5,287 nucleotides of DNA from Actinomycetota bacterium (GTDB taxonomy: Bacteria; Actinomycetota; Actinomycetes; S36-B12; UBA5976), in NCBI GenBank assembly GCA_947476765.1, contig CANJRK010000070.1, forward strand, positions 1 to 5,287, given 5' to 3'. Positions within the stretch are counted from its first letter, which is position 1. Each line of letters starts with the position of its first letter. Positions 5,265 to 5,287 of this stretch are shown piece by piece. The notes under the pieces are model-generated. The model saw nothing but the letters and a program-made list of their open reading frames with translations, was not told the DNA's origin and ran no database searches. The translations under genes and the position numbers were made by a program.

Positions 5265-5287
5265 GGGGCTGTGGCGCAGCTGGTAGC
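5265..5287 (+). tRNA. tRNA 5' end, most likely tRNA-Ala (partial)
   Basis: The last 23 bases have the form of a tRNA 5' half: acceptor strand GGGGCTG (5265-5271), TG at positions 8-9, D-stem GCGC (5274-5277), then the D-loop AGCTGGTA and the first bases of the return strand GC. The GGGGCT acceptor start is characteristic of tRNA-Ala, and tRNA-Ala after the rsfS-phosphatase pair is common in actinobacteria as I recall it. The anticodon lies beyond the window, so the isotype is inferred from the acceptor strand only. Confidence 0.85.

Overview
The window reads as a stretch of core chromosome from an actinobacterium (Actinomycetota). Three things point there: the actinobacterial-type end of ribosomal protein L27, an Obg GTPase with the C-terminal OCT domain, and the order nadD - LCP-like membrane protein - rsfS - GpgP-like phosphatase, which resembles the Mycobacterium (Rv2421c-Rv2419c) and Streptomyces arrangement. 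Base composition by eye is near half G+C (I counted only a couple of lines), low for the phylum. That would fit a streamlined aquatic lineage such as the Nanopelagicales/acI group, but this placement is an inference.

Layout: positions 1-75 are the 3' end of rpmA (L27). A strong intrinsic-terminator-like hairpin with a T-rich tract (98-127) follows, and only a few bases later comes the Shine-Dalgarno and ATG of obgE (142-1635). Convergent with obgE, with only 15 bases between the stop codons, is a flavin-dependent amine oxidase of the monomeric sarcosine oxidase / N-methyltryptophan oxidase family on the minus strand (2763-1651, TTG start). A 61-base divergent spacer separates it from a tight plus-strand run: nadD (2825-3391), a short degenerate LytR-CpsA-Psr-like membrane protein (3388-4188, GTGA overlap), rsfS (about 4216-4584) and a histidine phosphatase resembling GpgP (4581-5240, ATGA overlap). 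The first 23 bases of a tRNA, most likely tRNA-Ala, begin at 5265 and run off the edge.

How the genes fit together: L27, Obg and RsfS all act on the large ribosomal subunit (structural protein, assembly GTPase, silencing factor), so the window is largely a ribosome/growth-control neighbourhood with NAD synthesis (NadD) linked to it. The oxidase is the outsider. It sits on the opposite strand where many actinobacteria carry proB and proA between obg and nadD.

There is no gene-free stretch above 300 bases. I saw no insertion sequence, CRISPR array, phage gene or toxin-antitoxin pair, and no convincing new biological system. The most notable points are the terminator placed directly before the obgE ribosome-binding site, an apparent leaderless nadD promoter, the LCP-like protein that has lost the usual catalytic arginines, and the replacement of proBA by an amine oxidase.
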